Shown in pieces: positions 35,127 to 42,840 of a DNA stretch of 64,000 nucleotides. Source of the DNA: Peptoniphilus faecalis (lineage in GTDB: Bacteria > Bacillota > Clostridia > Tissierellales > Peptoniphilaceae). The stretch's first letter is position 1, and the number at the start of each line of letters is the position of its first letter. Where the stretch lies: positions 1-64,000 of the forward strand of contig NZ_JABDSR010000005.1 of the NCBI RefSeq assembly GCF_012976305.1, read 5' to 3'. The notes beneath the pieces were generated by a model. It did no database searches. It had not been told where the DNA came from and saw only the letters and a list, made by a program, of their open reading frames with translations. The translations under genes and the position numbers were made by a program.

Positions 35127-35568
35127 CTTCTTCTATAAAAATTATGCAACCATCATCTTCCTCTTTTAATTTATTATTAAAATCTTTTTCCACATAAAGT
35201 CCGCTAAAATTATTTTTATCTTGGTCTTTGTCTGAATTTTTTTCTATATCCTTTTGAAAATTTATACTAGTATTTTCATTTAAATCTAGACCAATCTTTA
35301 GCGAAGAAATCCTTGAAGTGTGTCTTTCAATTGCTCTTAAAGTTTCATCAATGTCAAGATCTGACTCTTCACCCTTTAAAATATTAAACTCATGTCGCCC
35401 AAGAGATTCAAAAAGTTCAGATAACTTTCTCTCTTCGTTTAAAATTTCGTACTTTAACCTTGCCATTTTTTTTATTTCTTGTGATTCACTTACAATTTTT
35501 TTCTTTAAATAATTTAAATTTCCCATTATTTCATTAACATTTCCATCGAGACTGTCAAAAAATCCCAC
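35107..35568 (-). CDS. Small coiled-coil protein with acidic tail, function unknown
   Basis: 153 residues. GTG start (SD CGAGGTGAT, 4-5 bases before). Residues ~10-85 are predicted coiled coil (SLDGNVNEIMGNLNYLKKKI, EEDSDLDIDETLRAIERH region); the tail is acidic (KEEDDGCIIFIEEDEDESR). It is the first gene of the murF-ddl-rnr-smpB operon, preceded by a -10 box at 35591-35596. No recognised family; a cell-envelope/division role is only suggested by position. Confidence 0.65.
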   Translation of the reverse strand: MGFFDSLDGNVNEIMGNLNYLKKKIVSESQEIKKMARLKYEILNEERKLSELFESLGRHEFNILKGEESDLDIDETLRAIERHTSRISSLKIGLDLNENTSINFQKDIEKNSDKDQDKNNFSGLYVEKDFNNKLKEEDDGCIIFIEEDEDESR

Positions 35569-35590
35569 AATATCACCTCGAATCTATGCT

Positions 35591-35596
35591 ATTATA
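35591..35596 (-). promoter_or_regulatory. -10 box of the murF-ddl-rnr-smpB operon
   Basis: TATAAT on the minus strand about 23 bp before the GTG start; the -35 region is poor (TTTAAA at 17 bp). Confidence 0.45.
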
Positions 35597-35674
35597 TCAA
35601 AAAATGACTACCTTTTAAATACTGCCCTTGTTTTCTTTACCATTAATTGGGTAAAATAAAATCGGAGGGATTTT

Positions 35675-35914
35675 ATGGAAAAATTAACACTTTATGTAGG
35701 TACAATTTGTCCATTCTGTAAAAAAGTTGAATCTTTTATGGCAGATAATGGCATTAATTCTGTAGAAATAAAAAACATTGATGAAGATAAAGAAGCTCGC
35801 AAATATTTAATTGAAAAGGGCGGCAAAAAACAAGTTCCATGTCTATTCATTGGCGACAAGCCTCTTTACGAATCTTTAGATATTATAAAATATTTAAAGG
35901 AAAATGTAGCTTAA
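35675..35914 (+). CDS. Glutaredoxin-like protein
   Basis: 79 residues, thioredoxin fold. The redox motif CPFCKK is near residue 14, followed by QVPCLFI with the cis-proline and ESLDIIKYLKE at the C-terminus. It would reduce disulfides or glutathionyl groups. It has its own promoter (TTGTTT, 18 bp, TAAAAT) and an ideal ribosome site CGGAGGG. A GrxC/NrdH-type role is likely but the electron donor is unknown. Confidence 0.88.
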   Translation: MEKLTLYVGTICPFCKKVESFMADNGINSVEIKNIDEDKEARKYLIEKGGKKQVPCLFIGDKPLYESLDIIKYLKENVA

Positions 35915-35930
35915 TTTAATTAATCAAATG

Positions 35931-35967
35931 CAAAAAAGACAGGTGATTATTGTTCACTCTGTCTTTT
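35931..35967. terminator. Bidirectional terminator between glutaredoxin and the HAAS-domain gene
   Basis: Hairpin of AAAAAGACAG-GTGA and TCAC-TCTGTCTTTTT (one bulge) with T-runs on both strands; it overlaps the stop codon of the convergent gene. Confidence 0.8.
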
Positions 35968-36850
35968 TGTTTTTTCTTTTAAACTTATTTTTCTTTCTCT
36001 TTTTTCGCGATAGCAAAATATTCTTGCTTTTAGAAATATTATAAGAATTTAAAATTATATTAATTACACTGCATAGCATAATTATCTTTATGATAAATAC
36101 CCTTGGAATAAAGTAATTTGTCATAATTATAAAACTAATTAATGTAAATATATCTACAAAATATTCAAAATGCATTACTTTTGAGACAATAGTGTTTTCT
36201 GATAATTTTAAATTTGCACTAAGTACATTTAGAAAAAATAATACCATAATAAAAGTATAAGTAACAATGGAAATATTAATTCTTGCAGTGATAATATACG
36301 CTTGAAGCATAAAATACATTGAAAAATTTAATACCAATAATACGATCTCATATTTTTCTATTTTAAAATCCTTAGTCTCATAAAGATTATCTATATCCCA
36401 TTCTTCTGTGAGTGCCTTTAGAATTTTTGTGGTTTTAATCTTTTCACAAATCCAAGAAGGCAATAAGCTTAGAACAAAAATGCTAATTAAAATTGTCTTT
36501 AGTAAATCAAATAAATTTGCACTTACAAATCTTTTGAAATAATTTAAAATGAATAAAATAATTCCAATTAATGCAGACACAGAAAGCATCTTCAAAAAGG
36601 CTACAAAAATTTCATAGTTTTTACCACTTAAAAGAAATTTACTACCTTCAGTATAAGTTGTCGCAAATTCATAGGGATTTCCAATTTTATTTAATTCTTT
36701 TTTTATGTCATCTTCCGTATAAATTTCCGGAAGTCTATCTTTCAAAATTTCTAAAAAATCATCCCTTGCATCTTTTTGCTTATCATAGGGGATGTATCTT
36801 TGCAAATAATAAATATATCTATCGACGAGTTCATGTTCTACTAATTTCAT
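35954..36850 (-). CDS. HAAS/DUF1700-like membrane protein
   Basis: 298 residues. The first ~75 residues form an HAAS-type helical domain (VDRYIYYLQRYIPYDKQKDA, DRLPEIYTEDDIKKELNKIG), then about six membrane helices. The C-terminus is very Lys/Arg-rich. Such proteins are usually paired with PadR regulators; none is visible next to it. Function unknown; no enzymatic motif. Confidence 0.65.
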   Translation of the reverse strand: MKLVEHELVDRYIYYLQRYIPYDKQKDARDDFLEILKDRLPEIYTEDDIKKELNKIGNPYEFATTYTEGSKFLLSGKNYEIFVAFLKMLSVSALIGIILFILNYFKRFVSANLFDLLKTILISIFVLSLLPSWICEKIKTTKILKALTEEWDIDNLYETKDFKIEKYEIVLLVLNFSMYFMLQAYIITARINISIVTYTFIMVLFFLNVLSANLKLSENTIVSKVMHFEYFVDIFTLISFIIMTNYFIPRVFIIKIIMLCSVINIILNSYNISKSKNILLSRKKRKKNKFKRKNKKTE

Positions 36851-36996
36851 AAAATCATCCTCATTTATATTATAAATTAAATAAAGGTTCTTTTAAATGA
36901 TGAACTCTTATTTTTTCAATTTTTTTATTTTTAGATTTTCATTTTTCTCGAGATTTCTTTAATTTTTGGAAAACCAACAATTTAAAAGTTTGCATT

Positions 36997-37024
36997 AAAA
37001 AAGTCCCATTGCTAGGACTTTTTT
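36997..37024 (-). terminator. Terminator of the YabE-like gene
   Basis: AAAAAAGTCC / GGACTTTTTT (36997-37006 and 37015-37024) overlapping the stop codon, with a U-rich tail. Confidence 0.85.
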
Positions 37025-38009
37025 AATCAAGTACATAAACTTTTACATTTCTTCTGCCAAATCTATTAGCCTCAGCATTTGAGTTGTAAAATAAATCAAT
37101 TCTATTTCCCTTTATTGCTCCACCAGTATCTTCTGCTGTCGCATAACCATAACTTGCGAAACCGTCCATTGATTCAATATAAAGTTTTGAACCAAGAGGG
37201 ATAACCTTAGGGTCAACGGCAACTGCTCCAACTCTTGCACGAGTTCCCATAGCTGTCTTTGAACCAGCTGTTGGATCATAAGCAGTGGCTTGCATCACTA
37301 TTACTCTTTTGGCATTTTTCCCATTAGGTGCTGCAGGTGCTTTTTTACTTCCAACTTCTACAACTTCTTTAACGGGATTCTTTGTAATTTCACTTTTTAA
37401 AACTTCAGTAGTTTCAAGAACTCCGTTGACATAAGTGTTCTTTAAACTTTCAACCTTTTGTCCAACTTCACCATTAGTGATTACATTTTTTTGTCCTTCA
37501 AGCATTTCTGCATTTTCACGACTTTCTGTTTCAAAAGGAATTTCTATTTTGTTTTCAATGTTTTCAACTACTACTCTATCAATTTGAATTTCCATTCCTT
37601 CTTTTGCAATTTCATCAAGAGGAAAGGAAACTCTATCAAGCTTATTTAACTTTATATTTAAATTTTCAAGTACATCAGCAACTGTATATCCATTTGCCTC
37701 AGCAATTATAGTCTTATTGCCATCTTTAATGTGATAAGATTTTGGAGAAGTTATTATTACCTTCATATCTTCCTTGATTTCTTGATCAACACTTGGACTA
37801 ACAACATCCTTATCTTTAAGTACTATGCCTTCTTTTTCTAAAAATGCACCCACAGTCTTTTCATATGTAAAAACTGTCTTTGTCTTTCCATTAATATTTA
37901 ATTCTACATCATTTCCTAAAGCTGTGCTAAAACCCATTGTAAGCACTGAAACAAGCGCTAGGACTATTAAAATAAACTTTGCATTTTTAAAAATGTTTTT
38001 CTTATTCAA
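37023..38009 (-). CDS. YabE-like wall protein: DUF348 repeats, G5 and 3D domain
   Basis: About 328 residues. The start is TTG at 38009 (MNKKNIFKNAKFILIVLALV), since GGAGG is centred inside the apparent ATG at 38024. Signal peptide to about residue 30, then two DUF348 repeats (TKTVFTYEKTVGAFLEKEG; EANGYTVADVLENLNIKL), a G5-like segment, and the C-terminal 3D domain (MQATAYDPTAGSKTAMGT, AVAVDPKVIPLGSKLYIE, ATAEDTGGAIKGNRIDLF). The three catalytic Asp residues of the MltA-like fold are present. It should remodel peptidoglycan outside the membrane. Confidence 0.85.
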   Translation of the reverse strand: MNKKNIFKNAKFILIVLALVSVLTMGFSTALGNDVELNINGKTKTVFTYEKTVGAFLEKEGIVLKDKDVVSPSVDQEIKEDMKVIITSPKSYHIKDGNKTIIAEANGYTVADVLENLNIKLNKLDRVSFPLDEIAKEGMEIQIDRVVVENIENKIEIPFETESRENAEMLEGQKNVITNGEVGQKVESLKNTYVNGVLETTEVLKSEITKNPVKEVVEVGSKKAPAAPNGKNAKRVIVMQATAYDPTAGSKTAMGTRARVGAVAVDPKVIPLGSKLYIESMDGFASYGYATAEDTGGAIKGNRIDLFYNSNAEANRFGRRNVKVYVLD

Positions 38010-38041
38010 ATAAATAACCTCCATAGCGTTACAAAATTGTA

Positions 38042-38132
38042 AATTTTGTTACACTTTTGTAACCTTTTCTAACCTCATAAAAGTATAATAAAAAAAACTT
38101 AATTTGTCAATTTTTTGTAACTTTTTTGTAAT
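38042..38132 (-). promoter_or_regulatory. Promoter and leader of the YabE-like gene with a WalR-like box
   Basis: TTGACA (38105-38110), a 16-bp spacer and TATACT (38083-38088) precede a leader that contains inverted repeats ACAAAATT/AATTTTGT and GTTACA/TGTAAC (38031-38063). Upstream, TGTAAC-TTTTT-TGTAAT (38116-38132, plus strand) fits the WalR consensus TGTWAH-N5-TGTWAH. WalRK governs autolysins in many Firmicutes. Confidence 0.6.
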
Positions 38133-38206
38133 TCTTGGCATAATCTTTGAAATTTAGCCATTTTAAAGGTTGTATTATTTAAATATATTTTATGATAAAA
38201 ATAAAA

Positions 38207-38236
38207 AAAGCTCTAAACATTGAAATTTAGAGCTTT
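38207..38236 (-). terminator. Terminator of the nudix-patatin-mscL unit
   Basis: Perfect 11-bp arms AAAGCTCTAAA / TTTAGAGCTTT with an 8-base loop and a long T-run on the minus strand. The intergenic 38025-38370 is otherwise occupied by the YabE promoter; nothing else is recognised. Confidence 0.8.
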
Positions 38237-38370
38237 AAACTAAAATATTACATTTGTATTACAAATATTACTAGTTTTTTATTAATTTTTTATTAAAAAT
38301 AATTTTTATATCTATTTTACAGAAGTTTTTTACAAAATTCAAATCATCAATTATCAAACTTTGCACAAGG

Positions 38371-39000
38371 TCAAAGACCTATTCTTTCTACAAATCTTCT
38401 CGTTATTTTGGCAGTAAAGCCCCAAATAATGATACCTTTATAATCATAGAATAGGACTTCTTCTTTTCCCCTTTTGAATTTATAATTTTCTCCATTTGGA
38501 ATCAAATGATAAGGAAAGTCTTCATTTCTATTTACATTTAAATCTAACTTGTAGGATTTTGGCTCAATCTCCATAAAAAATTTTAGTGGTACTGTGAAAA
38601 TTTTTTCAACCTCATCCTTTGATGGAATAATTTCAAAAAAATCTTTTTTTATCTCGCCAATATAAGTGTAAATAATAGCAGAATATGGATTTACTAAAAA
38701 ATCCCCCTCTGAATATATTTCCAAATCCTTTTCTTTTATTAATAATTCCTCGCAGGTTTCACGAATAGCAGCCTGTTTTGGGCTTTCATTTCCCTCAATT
38801 CTGCCACCAGGGAAAGAAACTTCTCCTGGTTGATTTCTAAGATTAAGTGCCCTCTTTTCAAACAAAAGATGAATTTGTCCTCTTCTCTTTATCAAAGGTA
38901 TCATGACAGAAAATCTGTTTTTAACATCCACAGGCATTGAACTTTTCTTCTGAAGTTTAGCTTTAATTTTCATTAATTCAAAATCAGCATTAAAATCCAT
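38371..39000 (-). CDS. Nudix hydrolase, CoA pyrophosphatase type
   Basis: 209 residues. Segment LNLRNQPGEVSFPGGRIE followed by the Nudix helix ESPKQAAIRETCEEL matches the NudL/NUDT7 CoA pyrophosphatase subgroup (LLTxR...SFPGG). It would cleave CoA or acyl-CoA to phosphopantetheine and 3',5'-ADP. It overlaps the patatin gene by 11 bp. Confidence 0.85.
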   Translation of the reverse strand: MDFNADFELMKIKAKLQKKSSMPVDVKNRFSVMIPLIKRRGQIHLLFEKRALNLRNQPGEVSFPGGRIEGNESPKQAAIRETCEELLIKEKDLEIYSEGDFLVNPYSAIIYTYIGEIKKDFFEIIPSKDEVEKIFTVPLKFFMEIEPKSYKLDLNVNRNEDFPYHLIPNGENYKFKRGKEEVLFYDYKGIIIWGFTAKITRRFVERIGL

Positions 39001-40021
39001 TTTCTATTTCCCTCATTAATCCTTCAACTGTATAAATTTTGTATCTATCTATCTTATTTTTTTCTGCTTCTCTTTCTAAAAGCTTATATAAAAGTTCATC
39101 GTATTTAAAATTTTCTGGCATCTCTAGCTCTGCTGCAATCTTTGGTACATATTCTTCAAATATCTTTCTAATAACTTTATTATCAATTTCGTAGACCTTT
39201 TCTTTTAAAATTTTATAAATATATTTTAAACTTTCTTCTTCTTTAATTGGCAAAATATAATACTCTTCACCCTTTAAACCCTTTACAGCTCTAAAGGCAT
39301 CGAAGTAACCATTTTTTATTAATTCATCAGCTCTATCGGTATCAAAATCAAGTGTTGAACCAAGCCTTTTATTTGGTTTAACAATATATTTCGCACGCTC
39401 TTCATTTTTTATATTCCTATCAGAAAGTCTTACTAAAACAATATCCATGTCATCTTCAATCATTTCAATAGGAGCTGGAGATGCAAAACCTCCATCTAAA
39501 AATATTTTGCCATGAAGGGATTTTAATTTAAAGAAAGGAATGTAACAAGAAGCAATAATGTAATCTTTTATTAGTCCCTTCTCAATATCTTCTTTAAATA
39601 ATTTCTCAACTTTTAAATCAGAAACATTAACTGTACAAATTCCAAAATCAATATCTGAATTTCTAAGCTTGTCTTCGTCAATAAATTGATCTACTAGTCT
39701 AAAAAGTGGATAGGGCGACCTTGTCAATTCAGGGATTTTTATGTCGTGCCTCCTTAATTTTTCTATGATTTTTGCCAAAATATCCTGATCTTCTTCCACA
39801 GTTTTTAATTCATTGACAAAAGAAGAAAAATCCAAGTTTTTCCAAGCTTTAAAACACTCATAGGCATCACCTTGGGCAAACATAGCTCCATTAAAGGCAC
39901 CAATGCTCGTGCCAACAATTTTTGAAAAATTAAATTCCATTTCCATAAGGGCAAAATAAGCACCTACTTGATAAGCGCCTCTTGCTCCACCACCTTCAAG
40001 GACCAAACCCCACTTTTTCAT
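38990..40021 (-). CDS. Patatin-like phospholipase (RssA/YchK type)
   Basis: 343 residues. Oxyanion loop [16 protein letters not shown], nucleophile elbow GTSIGAFNG (Ser near residue 40), and DGG in [14 protein letters not shown] as the catalytic Asp. The C-terminus ([20 protein letters not shown]) is helical. It is translationally coupled to mscL (ATGA) upstream and to nudix downstream. Substrate probably membrane phospholipid or lysophospholipid (family knowledge). Confidence 0.88.
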   Translation of the reverse strand: MKKWGLVLEGGGARGAYQVGAYFALMEMEFNFSKIVGTSIGAFNGAMFAQGDAYECFKAWKNLDFSSFVNELKTVEEDQDILAKIIEKLRRHDIKIPELTRSPYPLFRLVDQFIDEDKLRNSDIDFGICTVNVSDLKVEKLFKEDIEKGLIKDYIIASCYIPFFKLKSLHGKIFLDGGFASPAPIEMIEDDMDIVLVRLSDRNIKNEERAKYIVKPNKRLGSTLDFDTDRADELIKNGYFDAFRAVKGLKGEEYYILPIKEEESLKYIYKILKEKVYEIDNKVIRKIFEEYVPKIAAELEMPENFKYDELLYKLLEREAEKNKIDRYKIYTVEGLMREIENGF

Positions 40022-40434
40022 TTTACACTTCCAAGTTCAGATGTACAGTGTGGACATCTAGTTGCATCAATTGCAATAGTTGACTTGCAGAAAGGGCATA
40101 CCTTTTCTGTCGGTTTCACTTCTTCCTCTTTTTTAAATTTGCTAGTAACTTTTGAAATTTGTTTAATCATTATAAATATTACAAGTGCAATAATCAAAAA
40201 ATCAAAAACTGATTGCAAAAATACTCCATATTTAACTTCAGCAGTTCCAACAGTTATACTTAAATCAGAAAAATTAACCCCACCAATAATAATTCCAATA
40301 AGTGGCATTAAAATATTTTCCACAAGACTTGATACGATTTTGCCAAAGGCGCCACCTATAATAACCCCTACTGCCATATCCATTACATTGCCCTTAGAAA
40401 TAAATTCTCTAAATTCTTCTATGAATCCCTTCAT
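40018..40434 (-). CDS. mscL: Large-conductance mechanosensitive channel with C-terminal zinc ribbon
   Basis: 138 residues. The MscL core is complete: [40 protein letters not shown], and a second membrane helix [20 protein letters not shown]. The C-terminal cytoplasmic bundle is replaced by or followed by a zinc ribbon, [20 protein letters not shown] (two CxxC pairs). The ribbon may stabilise the pentamer or bind a partner. It heads the mscL-patatin-nudix unit. Confidence 0.92.
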   Translation of the reverse strand: MKGFIEEFREFISKGNVMDMAVGVIIGGAFGKIVSSLVENILMPLIGIIIGGVNFSDLSITVGTAEVKYGVFLQSVFDFLIIALVIFIMIKQISKVTSKFKKEEEVKPTEKVCPFCKSTIAIDATRCPHCTSELGSVK

Positions 40435-40493
40435 GTTCTACCTCCTAATTTTTGTGTATCACTTATTAATATAAGATACCCAACATCTAAATA

Positions 40494-40522
40494 AAAAAAC
40501 CTATTAAGTTACACTTAATAGG
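40494..40522 (-). terminator. Terminator of the rnhA-comEB unit
   Basis: CCTATTAAG / CTTAATAGG (40500-40508 and 40514-40522) with a minus-strand T-run. Confidence 0.85.
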
Positions 40523-40534
40523 CATCTAGATTTG

Positions 40535-40954
40535 TTAAATTTGTTTTAAAAGAATATTATTTTTATTCAGAAGTTCCATTGCATAATCATCCACTCTATA
40601 AGCTTCGTGATAATATATGGCACAAATTCCTGCTTGTATAAGTGCCTTTGTACAGTTTAAACACGGAAAATGTGTAACATAGGCCTTAGCACCCTTCACT
40701 GAAATTCCTTCCTTTGCACAATATAAAAGTGCATTCATCTCTGCATGAATTGTGGCAATGCAGTGCCCATCTCTCATTGTATGACCAACTTCGTCACAAT
40801 GAGGGTTTCCCGTCACAGACCCATTATATCCAGTAGAAATAATTCTGTTATCAGAATTTACCAGCACGCAACCTACAAAGGCACGATCACAAGTGGATCT
40901 AGTCGCAACCATTTCAGTTATCTCCATAAAATATTCGTCCCAAGACTTTCTCAT
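40535..40954 (-). CDS. comEB: dCMP deaminase (ComEB)
   Basis: 139 residues. Zinc motif TIHAEMNALLYC (HAE) and PCLNCTKALIQAG (PCxxC), with the family start SWDEYFMEITEMVATRSTC and the substrate loop GYNGSVTGNPHCDE. It deaminates dCMP to dUMP for dTTP synthesis. It overlaps rnhA by 4 bp. Confidence 0.93.
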   Translation of the reverse strand: MRKSWDEYFMEITEMVATRSTCDRAFVGCVLVNSDNRIISTGYNGSVTGNPHCDEVGHTMRDGHCIATIHAEMNALLYCAKEGISVKGAKAYVTHFPCLNCTKALIQAGICAIYYHEAYRVDDYAMELLNKNNILLKQI

Positions 40955-41532
40955 TTTGCCTCCTTTGCAAGCTTATCTACAAGTTCATTGTACTTCACAC
41001 CACTATGTGCCTCTACTTTTATGAATTTTACTTCTAGCTTGTCTTTTATGTCATCGTAAAATTCTTTGTATAAAATTGTCCCCTCTTTATTTGTCTTCCA
41101 AAATCCAAGAGCCCAGGATCTTATACCCTCGTAATCATAATGAAGATAAATTTTTCTCTTTCCAATAGATTCTGCGTACTCCATAGCCTTCATGGCGCCC
41201 TTTATTTCTCCAGAAACATTTCTCATCTCTGAACCCTTAAAAAATCTTTTAGAAAAGATATATTCCTCTTCGTCATTAAACATATATACCCCATAGGAAT
41301 GGCTCTTATCAGAATTCCTATAGGAGCCGTCTACATATGCTATTAGCTCATCCCTTTCTACCACTTCTTTTTTTTCTTCTTCTATTTCATTTAAAAAAGC
41401 TTTAGCATCTTCAAGAGTAGAAAATTTTTTAAAGCTTGCACCTTTAAATCCCATAGTCTCTTTTTTACACTCATCCCACGTTTTATATATTCCAGGGTTT
41501 CTTCCAACCCTTACTGCATAATAATTCATATT
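40951..41532 (-). CDS. rnhA: Ribonuclease H with N-terminal viroplasmin (RNA/DNA-hybrid-binding) domain
   Basis: 193 residues, start MNYYAVRVGRNPGIYKTWDE at 41532 (GAGGTGAAT before it). Residues 1-50 are the caulimovirus-VI domain; the RNase H domain has YVDGSYR (first Asp), SGEIKGAMKAMEYA (Glu), HYDYEGIRSWA (Asp) and a final KVEAHSGVKYNELVDKLA (Asp). It removes RNA from hybrids. Confidence 0.93.
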   Translation of the reverse strand, partial: NMNYYAVRVGRNPGIYKTWDECKKETMGFKGASFKKFSTLEDAKAFLNEIEEEKKEVVERDELIAYVDGSYRNSDKSHSYGVYMFNDEEEYIFSKRFFKGSEMRNVSGEIKGAMKAMEYAESIGKRKIYLHYDYEGIRSWALGFWKTNKEGTILYKEFYDDIKDKLEVKFIKVEAHSGVKYNELVDKLAKEAK

Positions 41533-41550
41533 CACCTCAAAATTTGTCAT

Positions 41551-41579
41551 TTGTCAACTATGTCTACTTATTATATAAT
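41551..41579 (+). promoter_or_regulatory. Promoter of the aldolase gene
   Basis: TTGTCA (41551-41556), 17-bp spacer, TATAAT (41574-41579). Confidence 0.75.
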
Positions 41580-41615
41580 TAGAAGTAATAAGAAGTCTAG
41601 ACTTTGGAGGTAAAA

Positions 41616-42506
41616 ATGAACAAAAAACAATTTGATAGAATGAAAAATGGCAAAGGCTTTATTGCTGCCCTTGACCAATCAGGTGGATCAACACCAAAGG
41701 CACTTTTAAATTATGGAATAACTGAAGACAAATATTCTAACGATGAAGAAATGTTTAACTTAGTTCATGAAATGAGAAAGAGAATTATAACTAATGAAGC
41801 TTTTACTTCTGATAGAATTTTGGCTGCAATTTTATTTAAAGTTACTATGAATTCAAAGGTTGACAATAAATTTACTGGCGACTACCTTTGGGAAGAAAAG
41901 GGCATAGTTCCTTTTTTAAAAATCGACGAAGGCCTTGATGAATTAAAAGATGGTGCACAACTTATGAAGCCTTTCAAACACATTGACGAGCTCCTTAAAA
42001 ATGCTAAAGAAAGAAATATTTTTGGCACAAAAATGCGTTCCGTAATAAAGGAACTCAATGAAAAATCAATTGAAAAAGTTGTAGACCAACAATTTGAATA
42101 TGCAAAGAAAATTTCTGATGCAGGCTTTGTCCCAATTATAGAGCCTGAAGTTGATATTCACGCTAAAGATAAAGCTGAAATTGAAGAAGTTCTAAAAAAA
42201 TATTTAATCGAAGGACTTAAAAACTTAGAAAAAGAAAATTATGTAATGTTTAAATTAACTCTTCCTGAGAAAGAAAATCTTTACGAAGACTTATATAATT
42301 TCAGTCAAACAATTAGAGTTGTTGCTCTTTCTGGTGGCTACTCCAGAGATGAAGCTAATAAAAAACTTAGAAAAAACAAAAGTGTAATCGCTTCTTATTC
42401 AAGAGCTTTAACTGAAGGACTTAATGTCAACCAGACAGATGAAGAATTTACAAAAATGCTTGACGAATCAATAGAAAAAAATTATTCAGCTTCAGTTGAA
42501 AAATAA
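41616..42506 (+). CDS. fda: Class I fructose-bisphosphate aldolase
   Basis: 296 residues. Start MNKKQFDRMKNGKGFIAALD at 41616 with GGAGGTAAAA upstream. Features LDQSGGSTPKAL, IPIIEPEVDI (as VPIIEPEVDI) and the Schiff-base lysine segment VMFKLTLPEK. It cleaves FBP to DHAP and GAP by a Schiff-base mechanism, as in the Staphylococcus-type fda. A single-gene unit with its own terminator. Confidence 0.93.
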   Translation: MNKKQFDRMKNGKGFIAALDQSGGSTPKALLNYGITEDKYSNDEEMFNLVHEMRKRIITNEAFTSDRILAAILFKVTMNSKVDNKFTGDYLWEEKGIVPFLKIDEGLDELKDGAQLMKPFKHIDELLKNAKERNIFGTKMRSVIKELNEKSIEKVVDQQFEYAKKISDAGFVPIIEPEVDIHAKDKAEIEEVLKKYLIEGLKNLEKENYVMFKLTLPEKENLYEDLYNFSQTIRVVALSGGYSRDEANKKLRKNKSVIASYSRALTEGLNVNQTDEEFTKMLDESIEKNYSASVEK

Positions 42507-42512
42507 TTATTT

Positions 42513-42540
42513 AAATCTCCATTAATTTGGAGATTTTTTA
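42513..42540 (+). terminator. Terminator of the aldolase gene
   Basis: AAATCTCCA / TGGAGATTT (42513-42521 and 42528-42536) then Ts. Confidence 0.85.
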
Positions 42541-42609
42541 ATTTATGCTTAGTTTTTAAAACGATTTCATTTTTTATTTAACAAAATAATTAGTGAATAT
42601 ACAATATTA

Positions 42610-42665
42610 TTGACTTTTAAATTTCTATAACGTAAACTATTTCATAGATAATATTCTTATCTATG
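42610..42665 (+). promoter_or_regulatory. Candidate promoter and palindrome of the tryptophanase operon
   Basis: TTGACT (42610-42615) with 17-bp spacing to TAAACT (42633-42638). Directly downstream a perfect 9-bp inverted repeat, CATAGATAA / TTATCTATG (42643-42651 and 42657-42665), could be an operator or the first leader hairpin. Confidence 0.5.
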
Positions 42666-42668
42666 AGT

Positions 42669-42808
42669 GCTGACCGCTCATCAAATTTTTATTTTATTAT
42701 TAGTATTTTACTAATTTACAATCAACTTTTTGATAACCGGGGTTCTCAATTTGGATACTGTCCGCTAGTTGACTTTTTAGTCGATGACCGGGGTTCCTCT
42801 GTAAATTT
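42669..42808 (+). repeat. Three related direct repeats in the tnaA leader
   Basis: Copies at 42669-42688 (GCTGACCGCTCATCAAATTT), 42732-42752 and 42783-42808; the last two share GAT-A/G-ACCGGGGTTC followed by TC-rich DNA and AATTT. The motif is GC-rich in a very AT-rich region, as in a structured RNA. It lies between the promoter and the tnaA ribosome site. Confidence 0.6.
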
Positions 42809-42840
42809 ATCATTTATTATTTATATGGAGGTTTTATTTT

